A stretch of 15,380 bases of DNA from Ectocarpus siliculosus (taxonomy: Eukaryota > Sar > Phaeophyceae > Ectocarpales > Ectocarpaceae). The position numbers were made by a program, and so were the translations under genes. This document shows, piece after piece, positions 9,430 to 15,380 of this stretch (its first letter is position 1; each line of letters opens with the position of its first letter). The notes below the pieces were generated by a model. The model was not told the DNA's origin. It searched no databases and saw only the letters and a list, made by a program, of their open reading frames with translations. The stretch covers positions 2,382,139 through 2,397,518 of the forward strand of contig FN649733.1 in the NCBI GenBank assembly GCA_000310025.1, read 5' to 3'.

Positions 9430-9964
9430 GTGGGGGGTCGGCATGTCGTGTGTGTACGTGTTCGAGTCAAGACGCGCTGGATTCTGTCGACACGCTTTCC
9501 CCCCCTCCCCCGTGTTTAGTTGACATCAGTACTAGTGGGACACATGCTTGCCGCCTTGCTTCGTTACGCTTGGATACATGTCGCAGTGGCTGATACATTT
9601 TCTCACAAGACCCTCTGGCGCATGCGTGCTTCTGTGCATCGACCGCGTGGCCAACGAGCAAACGCCAGTCTCGCGCCGGATTGCAGCCTCCAAGCCTCTG
9701 GTCCCGGCGCTGCTGTGTTTTAAGAAAATCTCCGTGAAAAAACAGAAAAGACTACCCGTTCGAGATATAACCACAGTCCAAAGAGACGTGCTTTGGAGTC
9801 TTGTGCAGCAGTGAGTCGGAGGAACTCCGGCTGGATACTGGACTTATTTTGAGTCTACACTGAATTGTGCCTATCCTCTCCCCTTCGTTCCAATCCCAAC
9901 CGTTGTTCGCGCTCTCTTTGATGGCCACCTCGCTTGATTCACACGATTCTCCTCGTTTCCACAG
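9430..9964 (+). other. Intron 2 of the large gene
   Basis: This 535-base phase-0 intron ends in a pyrimidine-rich tract, TCCTCGTTTCCACAG. Nothing else in it is supported. Confidence 0.6.
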
Positions 9965-10063
9965 GGCGACACATCGCCGTGGACCCAGACGTTGAACCTG
10001 GAGAGGGGCTGCTACGTCCTGTACACCACGGCTGGCACCCGGCCCTACGACGTGGTCTGGCAG
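9965..10063 (+). CDS. Large gene, exon 3 (extracellular beta module)
   Basis: This exon has 33 codons from the acceptor TTTCCACAG to the donor CAG|GTGAAG at 10064, phase 0 both sides. It reads GDTSPWTQTLNLERGCYVLY, then TTAGTRPYDVVWQ. Alternating hydrophobic residues and a single Cys suggest two beta strands of a secreted domain. The sequence runs smoothly into exon 4 (VVWQ then VEVGGEVYQSA), like two strands of a hairpin. Confidence 0.75.
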
Positions 10064-10081
10064 GTGAAGATACCACTCGCG

Positions 10082-10096
10082 CCCCCCCCCCCCCCC
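10082..10096. repeat. Poly-C tract
   Basis: C15 shortly after the donor of exon 3. A second run (C12) is at 10251-10262. Such runs can form i-motifs or, on the other strand, stacked-G structures, and are prone to length change. Confidence 0.9.
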
Positions 10097-10250
10097 TGGA
10101 AGCCGGCACCTGATATCGATAAAGGGAAGACATTCGTGAGAGCCACACAGTGGACAGGAACGATTGGCCATCGTTGATTGGTCGTGTGGGAACAGTGCTC
10201 CGTCCTGGCGTGGTCGATGGTCTAACAACTACGGTATGCAAACATGAGTA

Positions 10251-10262
10251 CCCCCCCCCCCC
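10251..10262. repeat. Poly-C tract
   Basis: C12 inside intron 3, with the same character as the tract at 10082. Confidence 0.9.
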
Positions 10263-10544
10263 GAATCACCGCTGCTGTCCCCCACGCATGATGGCACATG
10301 TTGCGCGCTTTCTTTGAGTCCCCGTCCGGGTCCATTTCTTTTCCGGGTCCGGTGGCTCTGATCGTTTCTAGCAACACCGGCGAAAAGCCTTTTGGTTGAA
10401 CTAATTCGTTGTTTTCCTTTTTTCGTTTGATGAGTATCATAGCTCTTGCAGCCGCTCCCTCACGTCGAGCCCTGCTCTGTCTGGTCTTGTGTGTGCTACA
10501 CTGCTATTGGACGTGGTCACCTTTCGTCTGCAAACTTGTTTCAT

Positions 10545-10560
10545 CTGACGTTAACGTCAG
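10545..10560. repeat. Perfect 16-base palindrome
   Basis: CTGACGTTAACGTCAG is fully self-complementary. It contains two inverted TGACGT half-sites, the core recognised by many bZIP factors. It lies in intron 3, where an enhancer-type site is possible; function is inferred only from the motif. Confidence 0.55.
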
Positions 10561-10708
10561 CGCCCCACACTTAACGTGCTCATCGATGCGAAGTGTCGAC
10601 TTGAGCCTTTCGGTCGCTTGGTCCTAAGTCCTTGCCGAGCATGTTATCTGCGCCTAGAGCCAGGCTGTACGGGTTATCTATCCGCCGAGCGACGTGACGA
10701 TGCATCGA

Positions 10709-10810
10709 GGTGATGCAAGCAATCACCCCGCGCTACGAGCCAATCGAAATCGGCACCGAAGTATACTTGGGTGCCGGTTTCGATAGCATGGTGTGGTTAC
10801 GTGCATCACC
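10709..10810. repeat. Long imperfect inverted repeat (miRNA-precursor-like or foldback element)
   Basis: The inner arms 10741-10760 and 10767-10786 match as reverse complements at 17 of 20 bases around the central GTATAC. The outer arms GGTGATGCA (10709-10717) and TGCATCACC (10802-10810) match perfectly, with a bulged region of about eight extra bases on the left between them. Transcribed, this would fold into a roughly 100-base hairpin with a tight UAUA loop. It lies within intron 3 on the sense strand, a usual place for intronic miRNA hairpins in brown algae. A tiny foldback element is the alternative. Confidence 0.6.
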
Positions 10811-10850
10811 TTACACCCAGTTGGGGGTGGGGTTCTTTTTAGTTTTTTGT

Positions 10851-10884
<34 letters not shown>
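10851..10884 (+). repeat. CAG/AGC trinucleotide repeat
   Basis: About 11 copies of AGC in intron 3, directly after a T-rich tract (TTCTTTTTAGTTTTTTGTAG). Every CAG unit is a possible 3' splice site. Confidence 0.9.
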
Positions 10885-10885
<1 letters not shown>

Positions 10886-11174
10886 GAGCTGCCGGAACCC
10901 TTGAAGGCCACACAGCAGTTGAAGACGCAGATACACCCGGTTCTGTTTCAGATCACTTGGCACGAATGTAGACAGCGACGGTGGTGCGGAAAAACTGCAT
11001 CGTCACATGTTGTACACATTCGCCATGTGGCAAGCGGATGGGCGAGAAGTGCGACAGTCCCCTCACGAAAAGAGACACCGACGTTGTAGGTTGGGCAAGC
11101 TCACGTCGCCTGCTCCTTGTCGAGAACATGACAGGAACCTGATTGGACCACACAACCGGTGTTTGGTTTTGCAG

Positions 11175-11279
11175 GTGGAGGTGGGAGGCGAGGTGTACCA
11201 GAGTGCGGAGGGAGGAGGGCAGGACTACCACACCTTCGGCCTTGGTGGGGCCCTCTGCGGCATGAGCGATTGCTATCGG
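11175..11279 (+). CDS. Large gene, exon 4 (extracellular beta module)
   Basis: This exon has 35 codons between GTTTTGCAG and CGG|GTGAGG at 11280, phase 0 at both ends. It reads VEVGGEVYQSAEGGGQDYHT then FGLGGALCGMSDCYR. Two Cys close together (LCGMSDCY) and Gly/Asp turns suit a disulphide-stabilised secreted domain. It pairs with exon 3 as a continuous beta-rich module. Confidence 0.75.
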
Positions 11280-11659
11280 GTGAGGCTGGTGGCAACAACA
11301 CTTCTGTTGTAGCTGCTGCATCCACGCGTTCGCATTGATTATTTGGAGCATCGGGTAAGTCTATTGTAATAGCTCCGTTGTAACAATGCCGTCTCCCGGT
11401 ATTCATAGGTGATCACCGAATGCATAGTGCAGTTCCATTTTTTTTGCTTGCGAGGGGTTTAAGTGTCAATCAAACCCAACTCTCGCGCCCGGTAACTTGA
11501 TTGTTCCCGACGCCTTGGAGGAGGTGGGCTTCCATGATGCCGGAGAGTTTTGATGTTTTGGTTTAGCGTTGCCACTCGCTGCAAAATATGCGAGCGATTT
11601 GATGAGTTGCGTTTTTAGAAAATACACACAATCACAGAACGACACCCGTTTGACCAAAT

Positions 11660-11721
<62 letters not shown>

Positions 11722-11743
11722 TGGTGACAAAAAAAATGAAAAG
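11280..11743 (+). other. Intron 4 of the large gene
   Basis: This 464-base phase-0 intron is dominated at its 3' end by a (CT)26 microsatellite. The acceptor AAAAG at 11739-11743 lacks a normal pyrimidine stretch next to it; an A-rich segment intervenes, so the CT array probably serves as the polypyrimidine tract. Confidence 0.6.
11665..11716 (+). repeat. (CT)26 microsatellite
   Basis: An uninterrupted CT dinucleotide run ends 27 bases upstream of exon 5. Being pure pyrimidine on the sense strand, it can bind splicing factors of the U2AF/PTB type. Confidence 0.95.
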
Positions 11744-11860
11744 CTTTGCTACGAGGAGCACGACGACCGCGACGCGGACGAGTGCAAAAGCTTCGGGGAC
11801 CTCCTGGCGCCCTCGGACGAGCCCGCCGGAGCCAACTGCACCTGTACTCAGGATGAACAG
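11744..11860 (+). CDS. Large gene, exon 5 (Cys-rich end of the beta module)
   Basis: This exon has 39 codons, phase 0 at both ends, donor CAG|GTACAG at 11861. It reads LCYEEHDDRDADECKSFGDL, then LAPSDEPAGANCTCTQDEQ. Four Cys and many acidic residues suggest a disulphide-bonded, possibly calcium-binding extracellular segment; that is inference. The acceptor is unusual (A-rich just upstream, pyrimidines supplied by the CT array), so the exact first codon is less certain than the frame. The last 27 bases and the donor are echoed in the following intron. Confidence 0.65.
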
Positions 11861-12047
11861 GTACAGCAGTACGCCTTGTCGATGATTATTCCCCCGTGTA
11901 TATTATGGACGTGCAGACTGCGCTTGTACGCAGAGTGAAGAGGTACGCCATGTGCTCGTGAGCACCCACGTTTTTTTACTCCAAGTGTTGAAGATTCCAA
12001 ATGTGTATAGACGTGGAACTGCGGGTGAAGAAGTATAGCAGTACGCC
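11834..12047 (+). repeat. Degenerate tandem repeat anchored on the exon 5 donor
   Basis: The exon tail at 11834-11860 plus its donor is repeated at 11916-11942 (20 of 27 bases identical, then GTAC). A shortened third copy lies around 12015-12047 (GGGTGAAGAAGTATAGCAGTACGCC). The second copy would read DCACTQSEE against NCTCTQDEQ in the exon. Flanking words such as GTACGCC and GAGCACCCA also recur, so the repeat unit covers the exon-intron border. Confidence 0.6.
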
Positions 12048-13191
12048 GTGTGTGCAGAGCACCCATCGACCTGTGTTTTAGCCTCTCGTTTACGTGCATG
12101 TATTTGATCACACACCATGTGTGTAATTTATCTACACTTGCAGACAGGAGAAGACAAGAGAAGGAAGTCACGTACACCACCTGTTGGATTTAACGCTTTG
12201 AAACCCCCCGTGTTTGCGCGCTTGCCTTGTAGGCGACTAATTGGACACCAGGCGCCGTCGCCCTCTGTTTCAAATCCGCACTTTGTGTCATGTAGAGTCC
12301 GTGAAGCAGAAGCAGCGGCGCTGCGCTTAAGCTTACGTACATACATAAGTGTCCCCAATACCTCTTGAGTCGAAACCTGGCGGGCGACCAGCCTTTTCTT
12401 GAGCCCGTCCTCCCTGCATACGACGTCTGGGAAGTGAACGGGGGTGTTTGTGAACATATCTGCTTTCCTCAGGCGTTCGATAAATGAACCGGTAGAATCG
12501 ACGGCGGGGTGATAGGCTGCCGCATTTCTCGACGTCGCGCCCGGATGCCGGCTTCAATTCCGTGGCACGCATGCCTCCCTCAACCAGAACCCCTGGCCCT
12601 CCAATACCTTCTTGCCAGAATCCGTTACCGTCAACGCGCGTTCCCATCCCTCTGTGGATCGATCTCTGTAGCCTTGGGAGGCATTGTCACTCCGAACGCC
12701 TTCCAGCACCAACCCTACCGGCCTCCCGTCAGGATTGATCTCTGTTGCGTTGGGATGTATAAGCGAAGTCCCAGTGTCACTAGCCAACCCTAACAGCACC
12801 AATCGTAAAGTGCTCCCATCCAGATGGATCTCCGAATAGAGTGCCTGGAGAGGGACGAGTGCGAGTCGAGGTCCCATCGTCACTACTAACGCCTTCCAGC
12901 ACCGTAACAGCACCAATCGTAAAGTGCTCCCATCCAGATGGATGTCCGAATAGAGTGCCTGGAGAGGGACGAGCGCGAGTCGAGGTCCCAGTGTCACTAA
13001 CCCGAACAACGCCGACCGTATAACGTGTTCTCATTCCCTCTGTGGATCAATCTCCAAGTACAGCAGTGCTTTGGGAGGCATGAGCGAGGTTCCCGTGTCA
13101 CTAACACCACCAACTGCTGTAACGCCCTCCCGTCCAGATCGATCTCCGAATAGAGTGCCTCGGGAGGGACGATTGCGAGTCTCGGTCCCAG
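11861..13191 (+). other. Intron 5 of the large gene
   Basis: This 1,331-base phase-0 intron is the longest complete one. It starts with copies of the exon 5 donor region and ends with a six-copy tandem repeat whose last copy forms the acceptor of exon 6. A further acceptor-like site (ATCTACACTTGCAG, about 12144) is followed by an open stretch without a clear donor or protein character. Confidence 0.6.
12637..13191 (+). repeat. Six-copy degenerate tandem repeat ending at the exon 6 acceptor
   Basis: Anchors of the form CTCCCATCCAGATGGATCTC recur at about 12639, 12720, 12810, 12924, 13025 and 13124 (spacing 80-115 bases). The best pair is offset by exactly 114 bases and nearly identical. Each unit also carries GCGAGTCGAGGTCCCAG-like sequence. 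In the last unit this is the acceptor of exon 6. The 114-base period is a multiple of three, which explains why several frames stay open on both strands. Confidence 0.8.
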
Positions 13192-13338
13192 TGCTACCTT
13201 CTGGGCGATGCCGCCGCGGAGATCACCATGGCGCCCACCCTGCGGATAGTCACGTACGTTACGGTCGTCACCACTAACGTCTACGTCGATGGCATGGAGA
13301 CGGCCGTCGCTCAGTGGCTCGACCTGGACCCCGCTTAT
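13192..13338 (+). CDS. Large gene, exon 6 (first part of a beta-alpha-beta module)
   Basis: This exon has 49 codons from GGTCCCAG to the donor TAT|GTGAGT at 13339, phase 0 at both ends. It reads CYLLGDAAAEITMAPTLRIV, TYVTVVTTNVYVDG, then METAVAQWLDLDPAY. A long beta strand followed by an amphipathic helix fits a small alpha/beta fold of the ferredoxin-like or SEA kind, completed by exons 7 and 8; this is fold inference from the pattern only. Both its splice sites sit inside tandem repeats. Confidence 0.72.
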
Positions 13339-13540
13339 GTGAGTCTGTCCTTTTTTTTTCGTGTCGATGTCTCTTTCGTGTTTTGTCTCCCTGCTTTTTT
13401 TCATAATCGATGTGAGTCCGTCTTTTTTTTTCTTGTCGATGTCTCTTTCCCGTGTTGTCTCCTTTTTTTTTTTCACACATATCGATGTTAGTCTTGTCTT
13501 TTTTTTTTTTGTCGTATCGATGTAGCGTTCGTGTTTTGAC
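13339..13540 (+). repeat. Degenerate tandem repeat starting at the exon 6 donor
   Basis: Units of 73-75 bases begin with the donor sequence ATGTGAGTCTGTC and a T-run, followed by TGTCGATGTCTCTTTC. Copies start at 13339, 13412 (GTGAGTCCG) and 13487 (GTTAGTC, donor mutated), with a partial copy near 13520. Each carries a T8-T11 run. The frame of exon 6 stays open through these copies up to 13491. Confidence 0.75.
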
Positions 13541-14454
13541 GGAAGAAATGGCTCCGATGGTGCGGGGGGGTCACACAGAAGAATATTCCTGTTGCGTTGC
13601 CTCTCGATCGTTAGTCTGTTGTCGCCCGCAGTCTACCGCGTGAGGTACGTACGTGTGAGAGACCACAGGCTGCTCTCGGGGTACTGCTCACAGCGATGAT
13701 GTGGGGGTCTGCGCAGATGTACCGATTCTGGTAAAAGTCAATCGACGGACACCCTATGAATCGGGTCCTCCGTAACAGGTGGCGGTCGTCCTACGTAAGG
13801 CGGGTGAAGTTGACCGGCAAAATGAAGTTGTTCTACACATTAATAAGGCGGCTGCTCCACATAAGGCGGTCATTGTCAGCTGCCCCACCACCGCATTATT
13901 TGGGGGGGGGCACTGCGTAGCGCTGAGTCTAGAGATGCCCCCCACCCCCTCTCCCGTTCTTGTTTATGGGCCCCGAAACCACCACCCTCGCATGAGCTTG
14001 TAAGGGGTGTCGTGGGAGGTGAAGGCGAGGGTGTTGATTTGCAATGAACCTGGCGATGGCCAATAGGCACGCTCGTCCTCAGCTGCAGCAGCATCACGTA
14101 GCCGATGGGGCAAAAGAGAGTCCTGAAAGCAGAAATACGTGAAGAGTCCGCCCGCCGACTCATGTACGACTTTGAAGGATTTGCTTCTCTCTAGGTAACA
14201 AATAAGAATGCTTCGCTTGGTGAAAAGAAGTGTCTTCGCCCGATGATGAGACATGGGACTCGCGTTTGACAGGATTAAACACCTCCTACAAGTGTGCTCA
14301 TCTGTCCCTCAAAAGGGGGTGTAGAGGGGCTGCGGCCTCCCTCCCCCTGTCGGGAATCGTGTGGACGTTTAACGTTTTTTCTCCGTTTCACCACACCACC
14401 CCTCCTTCTTGCCGCTCGCTCCATCGTCGTGTGTTTTTGGTTGGCCGTTTGAAG
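13339..14454 (+). other. Intron 6 of the large gene
   Basis: This 1,116-base phase-0 intron begins with the donor-anchored repeat and ends in TTGGCCGTTTGAAG, a weak acceptor preceded by T-rich sequence. A tempting internal stretch at 13779 (acceptor GTAACAG, reading VAVVLRKAGEVDRQNEVV) has a donor only 16 bases on, which would break frame. Confidence 0.55.
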
Positions 14455-14502
14455 GTGGAGCTGGCCCGCGTCAACGGAAAATCGACCGAGACCTCTACGG
14501 AG
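14455..14502 (+). CDS. Large gene, exon 7 (micro-sized, second strand of the module)
   Basis: This exon has 16 codons reading VELARVNGKSTETSTE, between GTTTGAAG and the donor GAG|GTGACT at 14503, phase 0 both ends. The strand VELARVNG fits a beta strand after the helix of exon 6. It is very short, so the assignment leans on phase fit and on the natural flow DPAY-VELARVN and STETSTE-TFKRLEFRI. Confidence 0.6.
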
Positions 14503-15198
14503 GTGACTCGAAGAAGGCTGATCTCTGCGGGAGAGAACGAGGAGGAGGAGGAGGGAGGAGGCGTTCGGCTGGGCAGTGGTTGGGGGTGGAGCGATGAGAA
14601 AGGGGGGCAGAGACGAGCGCGGAATCGCAGGCTCCAAACCGCGGTGCGTGGCTTCTTTTTTCGTTCGTAGCGCAACCGTAGACTTGGTAGAAGAATGTGG
14701 TCTGCATTTGTGGTGTATTGTTGTTGCTGTTGTTGTCTTGACTTTAAACTCGTGTCAGTTGCTAATCCCAAAATGTAGCATGCATACAGTACAAATATTA
14801 CGGTATGTGCGCTTAGGCGAAGAAATGGTAATATTTTCAACGAATCGTTGTTCCACCTGTTTTTCTTTTCACTTTTCACGCAAGTTGTGAGTTTTTGTTT
14901 TCATGTGTGTGTGCAATTGTGTATAATACCCAGATGTCGCGACAGACTCTTCTTGGTTGCCTTCATCGAGCTTGTTGGTTCACCCGGTGTTTTTAGTGTT
15001 GTTCTTTTATACAATATTGCGCGGACCTCTTTTTTAATGATTGGTTGTTCGTTCGACCGGATGAAAATGCGGGACTGAGTTGGTCGCGCCGGCAGGTGCG
15101 TCGTACACCGAAGAATGTTTTCTTGCGCCTCAGAGTGGATGGGATGACGACACCAATAAACGGGCTTTTGATGATGACTGCCCGTGAACCGCTCGCAG
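14503..15198 (+). other. Intron 7 of the large gene
   Basis: This 696-base phase-0 intron has a GAG/GGA purine-rich stretch at about 14539-14575 near its start and AT-rich sequence later, and ends in GAACCGCTCGCAG. No other feature is supported. Confidence 0.6.
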
Positions 15199-15348
15199 AC
15201 TTTCAAGAGGCTGGAGTTCCGGATAATCGGCGACAGCGACAACGACTTTCCCGACATCACCTCGACGTTGTCCGAGGGAGTCAGGGCTCTCAACACGGTG
15301 CTGTCCGCCCAGAATGAGGAATCAGAGGTGTCAGAGGTGGAAGCTTAC
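15199..15348 (+). CDS. Large gene, exon 8 (end of the beta-alpha module; gene continues)
   Basis: This exon has 50 codons reading TFKRLEFRIIGDSDNDFPDI, TSTLSEGVRALNTVLSAQ, then NEESEVSEVEAY. It runs from GCTCGCAG to the donor TAC|GTGAGT at 15349, phase 0 both ends. A beta strand followed by an amphipathic helix completes the module begun in exon 6. The exon ends like exon 6 (Ala-Tyr, then GTGAGTC), hinting that the module may repeat downstream. No stop codon is present; the gene leaves the window. Confidence 0.75.
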
Positions 15349-15380
15349 GTGAGTCCTCCCCCCCCCCCCCCCCCCCCCCC
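15349..15380 (+). repeat. Intron 8 start with poly-C tract at the window edge
   Basis: Straight after the donor GTGAGTCCT comes an unbroken C run (15358-15380, at least 23 bases) that reaches the end of the sequence. The true length cannot be known; the edge may coincide with a hard-to-assemble homopolymer. Confidence 0.85.

Larger units (their letters stand above)
10064..11174 (+). other. Intron 3 of the large gene
   Basis: This 1,111-base phase-0 intron ends in TTGGTTTTGCAG. It is rich in structure: poly-C runs at 10082-10096 and 10251-10262, a perfect 16-base palindrome at 10545-10560, a roughly 102-base inverted repeat at 10709-10810, and a CAG tract at 10851-10884 behind a T-rich tract. 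Confidence 0.7.

Noticed and set aside
12145-12366. Exon after ACACTTGCAG in intron 5
   Set aside because: Open for about 70 codons but no good donor, and the peptide is Arg/Pro-rich with no relation to the flanking modules.
12554-13034. Minus-strand repeat protein (units like LVPLQALYSEIHLDGSTLRL)
   Set aside because: Open only because the DNA repeat has a 114-base period; several frames on both strands stay open equally, and the unit includes the exon 6 acceptor on the plus strand.
12637-13191. CRISPR-like array
   Set aside because: Repeats are degenerate, 80-115 bases apart, without short exact repeats and unique spacers; the context is a eukaryotic intron.
13779-13950. Exon reading VAVVLRKAGEVDRQNEVV in intron 6
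   Set aside because: The good donor inside it (CTAC|GTAAGG) leaves a 16-base exon that breaks frame; otherwise the frame runs into a G9 tract and low-quality sequence.
14388-14879. 163-codon minus-strand frame over exon 7 and intron 7
   Set aside because: Ser/Pro/Arg low-complexity reading of a purine-rich strand; no motif or splice context.

Overview
The window looks like nuclear DNA of a multicellular stramenopile, most likely a brown alga of the Ectocarpus type. The grounds are: intron-rich genes with GC-rich exons and more AT-rich introns of about 0.5 to 1.3 kb; long Gly/Ala/Ser-rich disordered stretches; many poly-C, CT and CAG tracts; and no bacterial operon layout, Shine-Dalgarno sites or close gene packing. 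The species call is inference. No RNA gene, CRISPR array, transposase or viral gene was recognised.

Layout. (1) 1-1965, minus strand: the 5' part of a gene whose large exon (1264-221) ends in a motif matching the start of the nucleotidyltransferase domain of TRF4/TENT4-type non-canonical poly(A) polymerases. The catalytic part lies off the left edge. A likely first exon is at 1965-1804. (2) 1966-3613: no supportable gene. (3) 3614-3683, plus strand: a short ATG exon coding a signal peptide and ending in a good splice donor; its partner exons were not found. (4) 3684-6491: 2.8 kb without a supportable gene, partly AT-rich. (5) 6492 to the right edge, plus strand: one large split gene. I reconstructed eight exons (6492-8633, 9304-9429, 9965-10063, 11175-11279, 11744-11860, 13192-13338, 14455-14502, 15199-15348); it continues past the window. 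All seven complete introns are in phase 0 and every internal exon is a multiple of three.

The large gene codes for a predicted secreted or membrane-anchored protein. In order it has an N-terminal signal or anchor, a disordered Ala/Gly segment, about nine copies of a 16-17-residue amphipathic helical repeat, a long Ser/acidic/Gly-Ser linker, a beta-rich Cys-containing extracellular module (exons 2-5), and a beta-alpha-beta-beta-alpha module (exons 6-8). I do not recognise it as a named family.

The most unusual non-coding signal is around exons 5 and 6 of this gene. Three degenerate tandem repeats are each anchored exactly on a splice site: the donor of exon 5, the acceptor of exon 6 and the donor of exon 6. 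They create decoy splice sites, and two decoy acceptors would place an in-frame stop at the third codon. Other intronic structure includes a roughly 102-bp inverted repeat resembling a miRNA precursor or a tiny foldback element, a CAG tract directly behind a strong polypyrimidine tract, and a (CT)26 tract just upstream of exon 5. All exon models are by eye and need transcript evidence.
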